Assembly (NCBI GenBank): GCA_965644295.1
Contig: CBFFRP010000400.1
Coordinates: 1-64,000 of the forward strand
Reading direction: 5' to 3'
Origin: Paraphysomonas bandaiensis
Taxonomy: Eukaryota; Chrysophyceae
Length of the DNA: 64,000 bases
Shown here: positions 43,885 to 55,637 of the stretch, one piece after another
Layout of the letters: each line of letters opens with the position of its first letter
Numbering within the stretch: position 1 is the first letter of the stretch
The notes under the pieces: generated by a model
What the model was told of the DNA's origin: nothing
The model's database searches: none
Seen by the model: only the letters and a program-made list of their open reading frames with translations
Translations under genes and position numbers: made by a program

Positions 43885-44653
43885 ATGCAAAGCATATGGA
43901 CTATGAAAACATTATCATATATTGGTGCTGCAGCTACAGGATGTATTCTTTGTTGGCATATGAGTCGTCCTAGATCTCAACCTAAACCTATCACATGGAC
44001 ATGTCATTGTCATCGTGTACAGGCTCATGTACAATTCAGATCAGATCATATTCCATCTGCTGAATGTCACTGTAATGATTGTATTGGATTTGGTAATTGG
44101 ACTATAGAAGAACTGAAATCTCCAGTTAACGTAAGATTACATGTAGATATATGATTATAACTATTGTTCTTATCTATTTTTTGTACAAATGGACTTATAT
44201 ATGTAGGTACTATCTAACAATGGAGGCCCCTATATGGTACAAGTTTTTAAAGATGAATTCACGTTTACGAAAGGGGCTGAATTAATAAAACGTGTTAAAT
44301 TAACGGATAAGTCTTTTATTCAAAGAATGTATACCACTTGCTGTCACACTCCTGTCGGTTTGGTACCGACATGGCAGCCTTATCCTATGCTTGTCCTCTA
44401 CCGTGAGAATTTTCAAGACATCGAATTTGGAACAGTTTGGTGGAGATTATACACAGAACGTATATCAAGTCCAGAGTTGTACGAACGTGGTGAAGGGCGT
44501 GCCATTCAGTCTGCTCAGCTCGCTATCTCGTTCATTGCCTTCACATTGGTCAGAGTTTTGTATGGTTGCGTTTCTGGAAGGAATAAACCTGATCCTTTAA
44601 GTCAAGTACCTCAGGACATAGAAATTATTCAAGTCAGCAGCAAGGACAAATGA
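43885..44653 (+). CDS. GFA/CENP-V-type zinc protein
   Basis: Two exons, 43885-44130 and 44207-44653; 230 residues. The GFA fold binds two zinc ions. The first exon holds CHCHRV and ECHCNDC, the second CCHTP, as expected for the two zinc clusters. The N-terminus is a transmembrane or signal-like helix (TLSYIGAAATGCILCWHM) and a second hydrophobic stretch lies near the C-terminus (AISFIAFTLVRVLYGC). It is therefore likely membrane-anchored, like the DUF6151 subgroup. Formaldehyde-glutathione chemistry is known for some family members only; the substrate here is unknown. The start codon is preceded by an ACATACATA leader. Confidence 0.82.
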
Positions 44654-45655
44654 GTCAGTTCTTGTCCATTAGCAATGTGTCAATCTGGCGTTTTTTAACC
44701 CCTACATGCAGACATATTATATTTTATTGCTTATTAACGAATTCTCTGCTTTAGTATATAGATCGACAGTTTTCGTAGTTACACATTGAGTCCGGTGTTT
44801 TTATTTTCACTTGGTCGTTTCATTACTTACCCCAAGTGAGAGCAATTTCGACACCGTCCTTTGTGAGCTATACCGTTTCTGTCATCACAACCTATTGGTA
44901 TTACTGCTTGTTGCTCTTGATGATTATTGACCTTATTACTACTATCTTTTATTTATTGATGACATTATAGTTTTATTTACTCTTACAAAATTCAATTTAA
45001 ATGCTTATTACTTTATTAAAGATATTTAAAATTTGTAAAATAGCCTTGCGTTTTCTTTTCCAACCTATTTAGCTATTTAGTAGAACTCAGTTAACATCTT
45101 GGTCATCGTTGCCTTCGCCATTAATGTTTGTAGAAAACACTGCGTCAAATAAAGAAGAGAGCTATTTCAATTACAGACCACCAGCAATGCATTTTAAAAA
45201 ATTCATTAATTCTATTATCCTTGAGACAGTTATGTAACCAGAATTGGTTTTCATCACTAGCAGCCAGCAGCCAGTGTGTTCTCTGTTCCACCTTGTAGCA
45301 TATTGAGCATAGAAATGAATATCTTTTCGCTGACAAAAATCACGAAGGTATACTTATTACACAGTCACTATTCATATTACTCTTCATAGTAGAATCCTAC
45401 TAGATACGATGCCTACTGTTTACACGTACAAGACTGTGACAGCAGTACTACAATCGGCGCCTCGATACCAATTCTAATTTCAATTCGAAGCAACATATAT
45501 TATCAACAAAAACACTCATACAGTGAATTAGACGATGACACAATATAAAATAGTCTACAAGTCATTAGGCAAAGCATGTGTCATCTCCGCTGGGTGGTGA
45601 TGGTTTCCTGCCATATATGTTAGCCGCTACATACATGCGTTACGGAAGCATAACT
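44654..45655. other. AT-rich intergenic region
   Basis: Convergent 3' flanks of the GFA gene and the propeller-like gene. No feature is supported. Confidence 0.6.
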
Positions 45656-46402
45656 CTAACCTGTATTATGCATAAGTCCCATTCCTTTGTCTCGTAGGTC
45701 CAGAAAGGTAAGCCCCTCGAATTCATACTCAGCATCACTTCCTGGGTCATTCTGTGTAACAGCAATGGACACATCGCCAGTGGTAATGTCGGCGGCATAG
45801 ACAGTGTCTCCTTTGTTCACGCCTATATAGAGTAAGCCATCGTAAAAAGCACCACCTTGAACTTCATCCAAAATTGAATTAAGTTTGATACTACCAACAT
45901 ATTCAAGGTCCGTGTTGTACATAAGAAGCGTGGAGATATTGTAGTAATCACTGGAGTATAATATATTGGTTGTAGGGTCCATAGCAATCCAAGGCATATG
46001 AGTCTGTGCACTCTGTGCCTTATAATTCACAAACTCAATCGAGTTATCAGTTAATTTATAAACAAATATAGCTGGTATTGTATAACTAGGCTCTTCCACT
46101 GGAAAATATACGTATCCATTAGAATAATCACAGTCACCAAGATGATTATATTGAAATTCTTCACGCAGAGAATGCGGAATAGCATCCAAATTTTGTGTTA
46201 TAATATCAAATGAATTTGTCATAATAAAAATTTGATTTTTTGAGTTTAATATAAATTGTTTTCCGTTATTACATAATCCTTCCATAGTTAGAGTCTGCAT
46301 ATAGTTCATAGGGAAGGGAGAGGTGCTGGATACATGCCATGTGTCCGGTCGAACAAGAGGGAGGAAGGTAATGAGTAGATAAGATAATAGAGATGTATTC
46401 AT
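45656..46402 (-). CDS. Secreted beta-propeller-like protein
   Basis: 248 residues. A clear signal peptide (MNTSLLSYLLITFLPLVRP) precedes strand-rich repeats with aromatic/glycine turns: YNHLGDCDYSNGYVYFPVEE, HMPWIAMDPTTNILYSSDYY, VQGGAFYDGLLYIGVNKGDT, YEFEGLTFLDLRDKG. These resemble blades of YncE/SMP-30-type secreted propellers. About three to four blades are visible, fewer than a full propeller. The final codons (MHNTG, then TAG) overlap a GT-AG-compatible donor, so a short 3' exon may be missed. No catalytic residues are recognised. Confidence 0.6.
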   Translation of the reverse strand: MNTSLLSYLLITFLPLVRPDTWHVSSTSPFPMNYMQTLTMEGLCNNGKQFILNSKNQIFIMTNSFDIITQNLDAIPHSLREEFQYNHLGDCDYSNGYVYFPVEEPSYTIPAIFVYKLTDNSIEFVNYKAQSAQTHMPWIAMDPTTNILYSSDYYNISTLLMYNTDLEYVGSIKLNSILDEVQGGAFYDGLLYIGVNKGDTVYAADITTGDVSIAVTQNDPGSDAEYEFEGLTFLDLRDKGMGLMHNTG

Positions 46403-46933
46403 GTGATTGTAGTGTAGAGGATACTGGTTAGGTGAAATGTGAATATCTTAAGAACGATATATACAACCATGCCATATATATACATACATGATGGGAGTTG
46501 TACTGCTGTAGTAGGTAGATTGGGTTGTATGTACATGTAGGTAGGTAGTTACGGCAGTATGTGCGTAGGTACGTAGGTAGGTAGGTGTGTAGGTACGTAG
46601 GTATGTGTGTATGTTGGTAGGTAGGTATATGTGCAGGTACGTAGGTATGTGTGTATGTTGGTAGGTAGGTATGTGTGTAGGTAGGTACGTAGGTACCTAG
46701 GTATGTAATTCCTACAGCAGTACTCTATATGTACTGTATATGTATGTATGGTGTTCACCATATGGTTCCTGTGTGTCCATATGCTTGGATGGATAGTATG
46801 ATACACGACTGTGTATGATATCTATGCATCGTATCCTGACTGTATGTATATCGACAGATTACACAGTCATTCATTCTATTACAAGAATTCATAGTCTAAC
46901 AAACACATTCAACACTATAAAACTATATTAACA
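46403..46933. repeat. Divergent promoter region with degenerate GTAG/GTATG repeats
   Basis: Between the propeller-like gene and the aldehyde dehydrogenase. At 46525-46710 there are irregular GTAGGTAGGTACGTAG and GTATGTGTG units, bounded by TACTGCTGTA (46500) and TACAGCAGTA (46714), an inverted pair. Confidence 0.75.
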
Positions 46934-49060
46934 ATGTCTTATAAGAACAAACTATACATTAATGGCGAATGGAGAGGTTCTTATTCATTCCTTCATATAT
47001 ATATCTAATTAATATCATATCTATAACTAGATGCTATTAAAGGAGGAACATTTGACACTATTAATCCTGCAACAGAAGAAATTATTACATCAGTAGCTGC
47101 TGCTACATCTGAAGATATTGATGGTATTATTAAACTATTCAATATATTTATTTTTATATAATTTTTTTTTATTGTATAGTTGCTGTTGAAGCTGCGGTGA
47201 GATGTCTTCACTCTTCTGATTGGGGATACTGTAGTACAGGGGCTCAACGTGCTCAAATTCTTCGTAAACTTGGTGATCTATTTACAGCTCATCAGGATGA
47301 ACTTGCTCGGTTAGACAGTCTTGATCAAGGCAAGCCACTAAGAGAAGCCAAAGCCGATCTCGGAGATGCTATTTCGTGCTGTGCGCACTTTGCTAAGCTT
47401 GCAGAAGAACAAGACTCGAAACAAAACGAAGTGATCGACAACGGTACTGATGGGGAATTCGTGACAACTATTGTGTTGGAACCCATAGGCGTGGTGGCAG
47501 CTATCACCCCTTGGAACTACCCTCTACTGATGGCTGTTTGGAAAGTTGTACCTGCAATTGCTGCTGGGTGTACTATTGTACTAAAACCATCCGAACTGGC
47601 TCCGCTGTCTTGTCTCGTGTTTGGAGAACTTTGTACTCAGGTATTTATTCATTCAGCGATGAGGATATCGTTTATATCCCACAGGCCGGTCTTCCCAATG
47701 GAGCCCTGAATGTTGTTCCAGGACTTGGGCCGGATGCTGGTGGCCCCTTGTCCTCGCATCCTGCTGTGGATAAAGTTAGCTTCACTGGCAAGTTAATGCA
47801 CATTTGTATACTTTTCTTCTGTTCTTGTACTTAATTATACTTTATTTTAGTTAGTTGCTATATATTTCTCGATATTTAAATGTATCTATTCCTAGGATCG
47901 GTACCAACCGCTCGCCGAGTGATGACCTGCGCTGCTGCTGGTCCACGTGCAGTCACGCTTGAGCTGGGTAAGGAGCATACATATATATTTGTTCCCCAGT
48001 ATAAATTATATTGGGAGTTATTTGACACTGCGTTTGGACCCAGGTGGAAAATCCCCGCTAATTATATTCGAGGATGCGGAATTGGACTCCGCCGTTGATT
48101 GGGTAATAACTGGTTTCTTATGGGGATCTGGGCAGGTAAGTGATAAGTAATTGTGTATTGGTCGATTGAAATGTATCCGCGCGGATTGATGGCATGACAG
48201 TACATGACGATATTTATAGGTGTGCTCAGCTACAGCACGTGTTTTGGTACACTCTTCTCTTCGTGAGACGTTTATGAAGAAACTCATTGATAGAATAGCT
48301 TTTGTGAAGCTTGGAGACTCGCTCACAGAAGAAATGATATCTCATGAGGGTGGTCAAATGGGCCCTCTGGTGAACAAGACACAATACGATAAGGTGGGGT
48401 TTGAATTTCATATACATTCTATTGAATCTGTTTGTGTGTTTTATTTCAACCGAGTACTAAGCTACGGAAAATAGGTTTGGGCGTTTATTGACGGCGCACG
48501 AGCAGAAGGCTGCGTGTTCGCTTATGGGGGAGAGCGTGCCATGGTTTCTTCTGTGAATAATGGAAAAGGGTATTTTATTCCTCCTACCGTCATTGTCGAC
48601 CCTCCTACGACAGCAACTGTGTGGAATGAAGAGATCTTTGGGCCTGTATTGTGTGTCAGAGAGTTCAGTACTGAAGATGAAGCTGTGCAAGTAGCAAATG
48701 ATACTCCTTATGGGTTGGCAGGCGCAGTGTTTTCTGCTGATTCGACGAGGTAATGTATTACAGTTTTATGATTCGTATATGACGTTTCGTTTTATGTATT
48801 TTTCTTATTTAGGTGTGAACGGGTGTCACGACGGCTTAGAGTGGGTATTGTGTGGCGCAACAATTGTCAACCAGCTTTCATACAGGCTCCTTGGGGAGGA
48901 TGCAAAATGAGTGGATTCGGTCGTGATCTTGGAAGGTATGGAAATCGATAAATAGAAATGGCTATATTGTTATATGTTGTTTAGATGGGGACTCGAGGAG
49001 TTTACAAACGTGAAACAAGTAACCACTTGTGCACCTGGTCATCAGTGGTCGCTCTGGTAA
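46934..49060 (+). CDS. Aldehyde dehydrogenase, ALDH10 (betaine/aminoaldehyde dehydrogenase) type
   Basis: Ten exons: 46934-46976, 47031-47123, 47180-47640, 47685-47787, 47896-47967, 48044-48135, 48220-48393, 48475-48749, 48813-48935, 48985-49060; the sum is 1512 nt, 503 residues, in frame throughout. The enzyme oxidises aldehydes with NAD(P)+. Seen: [33 protein letters not shown] for cofactor binding, [17 protein letters not shown] with the general base, the catalytic cysteine in [13 protein letters not shown], and [10 protein letters not shown]. The WGSGQVCSATAR and ELGGKSP context matches ALDH10 enzymes that make glycine betaine or oxidise aminoaldehydes. The fourth intron (donor at 47788) uses GC-AG splicing. 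Substrate is inferred from family likeness. Confidence 0.93.
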
Positions 49061-50417
49061 AATGCGACCGACTACTACCCGTGGAACAAAACAACGTCGT
49101 CCATGTCAAGCGTTTCTCTTTCTTTTCTCCTACGAGTAGTATAATATGAACATCATGAATTATTTTTGTTCACGTAATTGTTTCAGTGAATTTTCAGTTG
49201 TATAATTAAGGTTTCATTGACTCCTTGAATATATTTAAATACCCTGTAAATACTACTAGTATTGGAATTTCCGTTTCATGAATGAGGTTTAACTAAGTTT
49301 ACCTTCGTATATTACAGACTTTGGAAAATAAATAACAATGTAATATAGGTGATTACTACATCTCTCAATAGATTAGATTATGAAAGTAATAAGCGTTAGC
49401 AATCAACAACAACCTTTGACGTAGAGTTCCCTGCTAGTAGTTAATATGGGCTTGTACTATTCAACCTTGCCCACTTGCCACACATATTTATTAAATAGTA
49501 AAGATATTGAGTTCAACAATGACTAGATAGACAGCTGTTCAACTTGAACCTTGAACCATGTAACAATGTTTAATATATACGTACAACAAAACATAATGTT
49601 GAACGGCAATTTAATTGACGTCAGGGATTCCAAGCTAAGGTTATTGCTCGTGCTGCTCTTAGTACTGCTTTATAACAGCTGTTGAAGGCGAGTTTATTTG
49701 ACGATATCAGCAATTGCACCCCCTCGTTGGGCACCATGGTTTCGTGTGTTGCGTAGAGTTGAGGAATAATCATTATTCAATGACAGGGACCACAAGGCTT
49801 GTTTTCAAGTTGTTATTGTCCACATATCCGGTTTACTTTACAGGTCTAGACGTCAGTTATGTGAATTCCAATATACAACCTTAAGCACCTCTGCTTGCTA
49901 TTAGAGATCGTTCTATCAACGACATTAAGGGTAATAAAGATCATGTTAATATGAGTGTGTATCATTCTTTGTAACTATGAATATATCCGCATATAGAATG
50001 CATGTATAGATATCTGTATATATGAGTATAGCTTAATAATATCAGTGTAGTAGATAATGTTAGTGTTACTGTTTAATGTTGTTATGATAATCATAACCAT
50101 TGTATTGAATAGACAGACTATGACCGACATTAAGATCTGGGTATCTTAACGTGTTGGGTCAGTTGCTATCATCATAGCAACTGCTGTATATATGTCTGAT
50201 TTTGGAGGATAAAAGGTATTTTTATACTATAATATATGGAATTTAGGGAGTCATCTCGTGTATAAATACCCAGATTTTTATAATCCTTGATGTTTTTAGA
50301 CAGTCAAATGTCTGTATTTTCACAGATATGGTGTAGATGTAGGCATTTGGACAGTGTGTGGACATAAATGCATAGGAATTCCAACAATTGAGTTCCCCAA
50401 CATATCTTCAAATATCC
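49061..50417. other. AT-rich intergenic region
   Basis: From the dehydrogenase stop to the first TGTTCG-type motif. No ORF or RNA feature is supported; the left boundary of the recombinase element is not defined here. Confidence 0.55.
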
Positions 50418-50662
50418 CACTTTTACGAATATTTGGATCACCGTATAACGGACTTGCCGAACAATAAATGTTCGGAAAATCGGTTTATCTCCACCGTATA
50501 ATTATGATATCTAGAATATCTCGATTTTACGAACACATTATTGTTCGGCATTTTTTTACCGTTTGGCCACTATCGCCATTCAAACCATACAACACCAATG
50601 CCCATAAACTGCAAGAACAAAGAACTTAGAACAAATAAAGCACTTAAAACAAACCAAGCACA

Positions 50663-52792
50663 ATGGATATTATTAGAGAGCAAAGTGAGTTCAGAGATGA
50701 GATTGCACAGCAAACCAAGCAGATGCGGTTAACGGATAGCACCCGCAGGCAATATGCAGACAGGGTCAGGGCCTTTGCACATTGGCTTGATGAGCATTAC
50801 CCCGCCTGCGTGGAAAGAGACAACGGTGACAAGCTCACACCAATACTACCGATACCTGACGTAGTCATGGAAAAGTACATGGCTCATGTGCTTCTTAAAA
50901 TAGACAGCCGCACTGGTCTGTACTATGACCCTCCACAATATTACTCGTTTGCACACGTTAATGGACATCGAAGTGCTCTTAAGAATATGTACACGGAAAA
51001 GCGAATGAACCCTTCACCGGAAATAGAGAGTATGTTTAAGGAAACTCTCGAGGGATTCAAGAGGAAGGTTGCTGACCTTAAGCAGCGTGGCTTATTACCT
51101 TCACGAGAAGGCAAGGCTGCAATGACCATGAAAGGGTACATATTTCTTGCAGAGAAAGCAGCTAAACAGGACCATGACTTTGGACTGTATACATTTTGCT
51201 TGTCCTATTTATTGCTATGCTGGAATTTGATAGCAAGATCTGTAACAGTTGCACATATAATGTACGATCATATATCTTGGGAGGAGGATGCACTGACCAT
51301 TAATATTGGCAAACAGAAGAATGATCAAGAGGGAAGCAATGGATTTCCGCGTCATATATATGCAAACCCAAAAAACCCTATAATATGTCCTATTTTGGCA
51401 TTATCAGTATGGGTGTTTACTCAAGGCTATCATCGTGAAGGCTCTGATAGGCGCCTCTTCGGGAACCCAAGAAGTTCTCAAGATCGATTTGAGAAATGGC
51501 TCTCTAAAGTACTTAAAACATTTGCTGATGCTATTATATCTCTGGGTATAATGATTGCAGAAATAGGAACACACTCATTCAGAAAAGGTGTTGCAACGGC
51601 ATTAGCTAATTGCCCTGGTGGACCCAGTGCCATAAATATATGGTTGCGAGCTGGATGGAGTTTAGGACCCGTTCAGAGTCGATACATATTTGAAGGAGCA
51701 GGTGGAGATCAATTTGTTGGCAGGGCAGCTACAGGTATATCAAGCAGTGATCCCGACTTTGCTATTCTTCCACCTCATTTCGATGACACTAATGGCCCGG
51801 TTCTATCCGTTGAAGAATGGGAAGACATACTGCCTGGCTTCACATCATTCTATCCTGAGAATTTTAGAGTGGCTTTGCCTTATCTTCTTGCTTCGCTGGC
51901 ATATCATCATGACTGGCTATTAGACACTCTTTCACCAAATCATCCTCTGTTTCTTCAAAGAGTTTGGACAAGTGGTATACTACAACGTCTACGACCGAAA
52001 GTATTAACTGGTGTGTTTCGAAATGATGTGTCAAGAATGAATGCTACTGGTGTTCCACCCAATGTGATTCTAGCTAATCGTATGTCGTCGCTGGAAGCAA
52101 ATGTCGGGAACTTATCTAGAGGTATGCGAGAAATGCATACGACATTACCGGAAGCATTGTGTACGAGAATGCTTGATAAGTTTACAGTTAATGGTGCGGT
52201 GCCAATAACTAGTACCGACATCGATAGTCTACGCGAAACACTTTTAGAAGAAATCAGAACAAGATGTACTCCACATAATGTGGAGCAAATTTCTACACAA
52301 GAAGAGCAATCCACATCACAAGAGAAGCCTGGATTTTACACATGGGGAGGGCGCCATCATTTGTTTCCAGAGGGCTTTCGTTTTCCAAAAGGTAACATAA
52401 AAATGCTGTGGGATCTGTGGTGGGGGGGAGAACCTCAGAGACATATATTACCCTACAGAAAAATCAAAGGCTTCGATTTATCCCGAACTGACCGGGTAAA
52501 CTGGAGTAAATGTACCTGCATCATGAACGCACTAGTCTCCAAGGGCATAGAGATGAACGAGATCGGAGCAGTAGAGGATATTAGTAGCCTACTACCACGA
52601 CAAAGAGATGCGTTATTCAGCAAAGTGTTTATACCTTTCTGTATGAACATATTCGCGGTTGCTAATCCCGTTCTTCTCGATGATATAGGCATCGGAAAAA
52701 TGTCATATACGACATTCTACGATTACATGAAGGGTCGCAAGAGGAATAAACGTAGACGGAATGAAATGGAGCAAACGGAAGAAGATAATTGA
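50663..52792 (+). CDS. Tyrosine recombinase (Crypton-like integrase)
   Basis: Single-exon 709-residue protein. The N-terminal core-binding region (RQYADRVRAFAHWLDEHYPA) resembles the SAM-like domain of tyrosine recombinases. Catalytic residues are readable in order: arginine in WNLIARSVTV (~190), lysine region GKQKNDQ, HSFRKG (~305, H-x-x-R), the H/W site in RAGWSLGP (~330), and the nucleophile tyrosine in VQSRYIF (~341). The C-terminal extension (~400-709) has no known fold. It would cut and rejoin DNA at the element ends, probably recognising the flanking TGTTCG motifs. All residues are intact, so it may be active. Confidence 0.85.
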   Translation: MDIIREQSEFRDEIAQQTKQMRLTDSTRRQYADRVRAFAHWLDEHYPACVERDNGDKLTPILPIPDVVMEKYMAHVLLKIDSRTGLYYDPPQYYSFAHVNGHRSALKNMYTEKRMNPSPEIESMFKETLEGFKRKVADLKQRGLLPSREGKAAMTMKGYIFLAEKAAKQDHDFGLYTFCLSYLLLCWNLIARSVTVAHIMYDHISWEEDALTINIGKQKNDQEGSNGFPRHIYANPKNPIICPILALSVWVFTQGYHREGSDRRLFGNPRSSQDRFEKWLSKVLKTFADAIISLGIMIAEIGTHSFRKGVATALANCPGGPSAINIWLRAGWSLGPVQSRYIFEGAGGDQFVGRAATGISSSDPDFAILPPHFDDTNGPVLSVEEWEDILPGFTSFYPENFRVALPYLLASLAYHHDWLLDTLSPNHPLFLQRVWTSGILQRLRPKVLTGVFRNDVSRMNATGVPPNVILANRMSSLEANVGNLSRGMREMHTTLPEALCTRMLDKFTVNGAVPITSTDIDSLRETLLEEIRTRCTPHNVEQISTQEEQSTSQEKPGFYTWGGRHHLFPEGFRFPKGNIKMLWDLWWGGEPQRHILPYRKIKGFDLSRTDRVNWSKCTCIMNALVSKGIEMNEIGAVEDISSLLPRQRDALFSKVFIPFCMNIFAVANPVLLDDIGIGKMSYTTFYDYMKGRKRNKRRRNEMEQTEEDN

Positions 52793-52816
52793 CTGGTACA
52801 TGTCTATGTTTGTGTC

Positions 52817-52885
52817 GTATATACGTGAGGGGGTCTGTGAGACTATTAACAGTCACCTTCACGTATATACATGAACAGACATCGC
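52817..52885. repeat. Imperfect inverted repeat downstream of the recombinase
   Basis: Arms TATATACGTGA (52817) and TCACGTATATA (52858) with flanking half-matches form a hairpin about 65 bp long. Confidence 0.65.
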
Positions 52886-53121
52886 ATTAATGGAGGGGTT
52901 GATGAGAATATGACGCTCAAGTAGATAGCTATCGGCTTCTGGTGTAGATATCATCTTGTTTCATGGCACTACTGACAGTTTAAAGTAACATGTAAAGTTG
53001 AACGTTAGATGACATACACATACAACACCATTCTACAACAGTACTCTACCATAATTATACAACAGTATACAGCAGTAATACTACATAATACCGTTCTGTT
53101 CGTATACTGTTCGTAAAAGCG

Positions 53122-53583
53122 GACCTTCTATAAGTGTTAATAGTATTCCATATCCTCAAAAACCCACTTTTTTCATATAAAATTCTTAACTTTGTTATTT
53201 TCTTCATGAAAACTTATGATTTTTATAAGGGAAATTAGAAAAATATGGTAGGGTTGAAAGGGAATGGAGGTAAAGTAGGGCGTGCTTTATCTTCCCAAAC
53301 GAATATTTACAACTAGATCTTGCTGTATGTATACATACACACACATTGCCTTCTAGGCACTCTATGTATGTATATACATACATATATCATTAATAGCATA
53401 TATATATATGTATGTATGTAATTCATTATTCTTTTATCAAGTAAAGTGAGATTATATCATCATCAACAATCATTTCTCATCATATTCATTGCTTCGTTCC
53501 ATTAGTATCAGTTAGTTGATATACACACACACACATACATACATACATACAGAGAGAGAGTGAGTGAGAAACTAGTGACTGAG
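53122..53583. other. Intergenic region with short CATA tracts
   Basis: AT-rich; ACATACATA and TATATG tracts near 53330-53420 and 53531-53550 lie directly before the next start codon. Confidence 0.6.
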
Positions 53584-54222
53584 ATGATAATGAAGAGATC
53601 TATACGAATAGAGGATCATTCCATTTATTTAATGAAACGTTCACGACATAATTCATATAGAAAACCACCAAGATGTGTGAAGTTCTCTGATTCTATTAAG
53701 ATTGAGCTCATACCCACATCAGCTGAGTATGCTGATTGGGGTCTCTCACTATGGTGGACACATGAAGATATATCTCGATTTAAAAAAGCTTATTATGATG
53801 AGAAATATGAGTTATTAACAGCTGAAATACGATCATCTATACTTATAGTTACTGATTCTCCTGTTCGAAAGAAAAAACTTGCAGCAAGATTGTCCACTAT
53901 TGTCTCCAAAGATACCAAGTTCAAATCTTGCACTCATGAGCAGGTTGAACGGGTGTTAACGAAATTGCGACAAGGATTTGCTGCCATTGTCGTCGACGGT
54001 ACACCTGAAGGTTGTGTGGTATGCCCGTACTCGTCTCCAGGGGATACAGCTCAATTTGTGCGCTCCCAGGTTTCAAAGGATATCACGGTTACATTGCTAG
54101 TACAAGATAATGGGATGGCTTCGACATCACTGATGCAACAAGCTGCCTTTTTGTGGTCTGAAATTACTGTATTGAGTTCGGATTGCTGGAAAGAATATGT
54201 CAACATTTTCAAGGGATTTTGA
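53584..54222 (+). CDS. Degenerate receiver-like protein with acidic LWW motif
   Basis: I start at the ATG at 53584; the open frame at 53560 begins at GTG. About 212 residues. An N-terminal motif VKFSDSIKIELIPTSAEYAD-WGLSLWWTHEDISRF recurs in many algal and stramenopile proteins of unknown function. From ~85 the chain fits a receiver-like alpha/beta fold: SILIVTDSPVRKKKLAARL, a buried FAAIVVDG strand, then ITVTLLVQ. The usual phospho-accepting acidic pocket is not clearly kept, so signalling by phosphorylation is uncertain. No partner gene is adjacent. Confidence 0.55.
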   Translation: MIMKRSIRIEDHSIYLMKRSRHNSYRKPPRCVKFSDSIKIELIPTSAEYADWGLSLWWTHEDISRFKKAYYDEKYELLTAEIRSSILIVTDSPVRKKKLAARLSTIVSKDTKFKSCTHEQVERVLTKLRQGFAAIVVDGTPEGCVVCPYSSPGDTAQFVRSQVSKDITVTLLVQDNGMASTSLMQQAAFLWSEITVLSSDCWKEYVNIFKGF

Positions 54223-54559
54223 ATATTACGACTTGACTACTTCCGCTTACTATTTTGACGTAGTGTAACGTAGACTTATTTTCATTGACGGGTTTCTTTT
54301 TTAGTCATTAAATTTGCTTTGATACTGTGATGGACTGTTGTTGTGAGACAGGAATATTCAACTCACATTGCATTATATGATCGTAATCTTATAAATAATA
54401 TTTGTGATGCCAACGTTTCAGGGTAACTTTCTCCAGGGTAGCCTTTCCATATCCAATTCTCTACATTAATCGATAGTGGTATAGAAATCCCCTAGGAGGC
54501 TCCTCTATGATAAATTCAACTGCTAACTGTCCTTGAACTACGACAATAAGTAACAGTTA

Positions 54560-55200
54560 CACGCCTATTGCTAATTGCTAATAATCATACATTTACTACT
54601 TAGCAACAGTGGATTTACATTTAAGCTATAAATGATATATATATGCTGCACCCTCAACAAAGTCGGACTCGCACCTTTTCGTGGTGTTCTGGGGGATAAC
54701 CACCGGAGATATTTCTTCGGGAAACTAACGTGAGCCGCATATATAGTCAGCAGAGATTGTTCTGCCCACTCATAGCCGAATGCTTGTGTGGTACAAGGGA
54801 CACCAATAAAAGTAGTGTCACTTGTGTAGACGTCTTTGGGCCTTGACGAATAACAGGCATCCGGAAATGGGCCCACCTCAAGGGTAACCGGGGTATTGGG
54901 CTGTCTGCTGAAGTCAAGCATCCGGGCTGTTCACTTTAAGGACTCAGAAAACCCGAAGTCAGCAGATGTCAGGTATATCAACATTCTGCTTGCTCACGGC
55001 GTTTGCTTGCTCACAGATAGAGCGGAGGTGGTTGCACCTTGGTGTTTGCGGCGACGCACAAGAAGCCTCCGTAGCGTTAATAGTAGGATGATAGAGTTTG
55101 TACTAGTTAGGTACAGGTAGACGTCTATCTAGCTCGACCAATATTCTTCTATCTACTAAACTGGGGCTGATTCTTAACGCCCATTGCTAATAATAATACT
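54560..55200 (+). repeat. Dispersed repeat fragment, copy 3
   Basis: Opposite orientation to copies 1 and 2. Bounded by direct short repeats ATTGCTAATAAT (54566 and 55182). It holds two opposed open frames of uncertain value (54571-54921 minus, 54896-55120 plus). The plus frame ends with EVVAPWCLRRRTRSL, matching the 25.3-kb copy. GC content is higher than the flanks. Confidence 0.6.
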
Positions 55201-55637
55201 TTCAATATATATAAGCACGTAGCCATTGGAGTACGTAGTTTTGTTGTTTAGTATCATGTAATTGGGATAGAAAGTAATAATTACACTTACACTTGACTAC
55301 AACGTGCGTCAATTAATTGATACGCAGCCCTGATTTGTTTATACGTTTAGACATCACTTTTCTATCGCCTTTCATATTATATATTTTATATCTACAACAG
55401 TATTTCTGCTTCTAGTTCCGACTCTTGTACTAGTGACACTTACTACAATAGCATTTAAAATTCGATATTAATTCGATTGTAACATCACTGATCTTTATCA
55501 TATTATAACGTTAATAAAAGTGAATTTCGATTGTGCGGCAAATTTAATGTGTGTAGCGTCATGCGCAAATACGCGACAAACATCATGCCACGAATATATA
55601 AATAACGGAAAATATAGTACGCTATAATGCAACTTCC
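55201..55637. other. AT-rich intergenic region
   Basis: 3' flank of the kinase gene. No other feature was found. Confidence 0.6.

Larger units (their letters stand above)
50418..53121 (+). mobile_element. Candidate tyrosine-recombinase transposon (Crypton-like)
   Basis: The recombinase ORF is bracketed by short inverted motifs: TTTTACGAACA (50525) and CCGAACA/TGTTCGG pairs (50456-50552) on the left, TGTTCGTATACTGTTCGTAA (53097-53116) on the right. No target duplication is evident, as expected for Crypton-type elements. Exact ends are uncertain. Confidence 0.5.
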
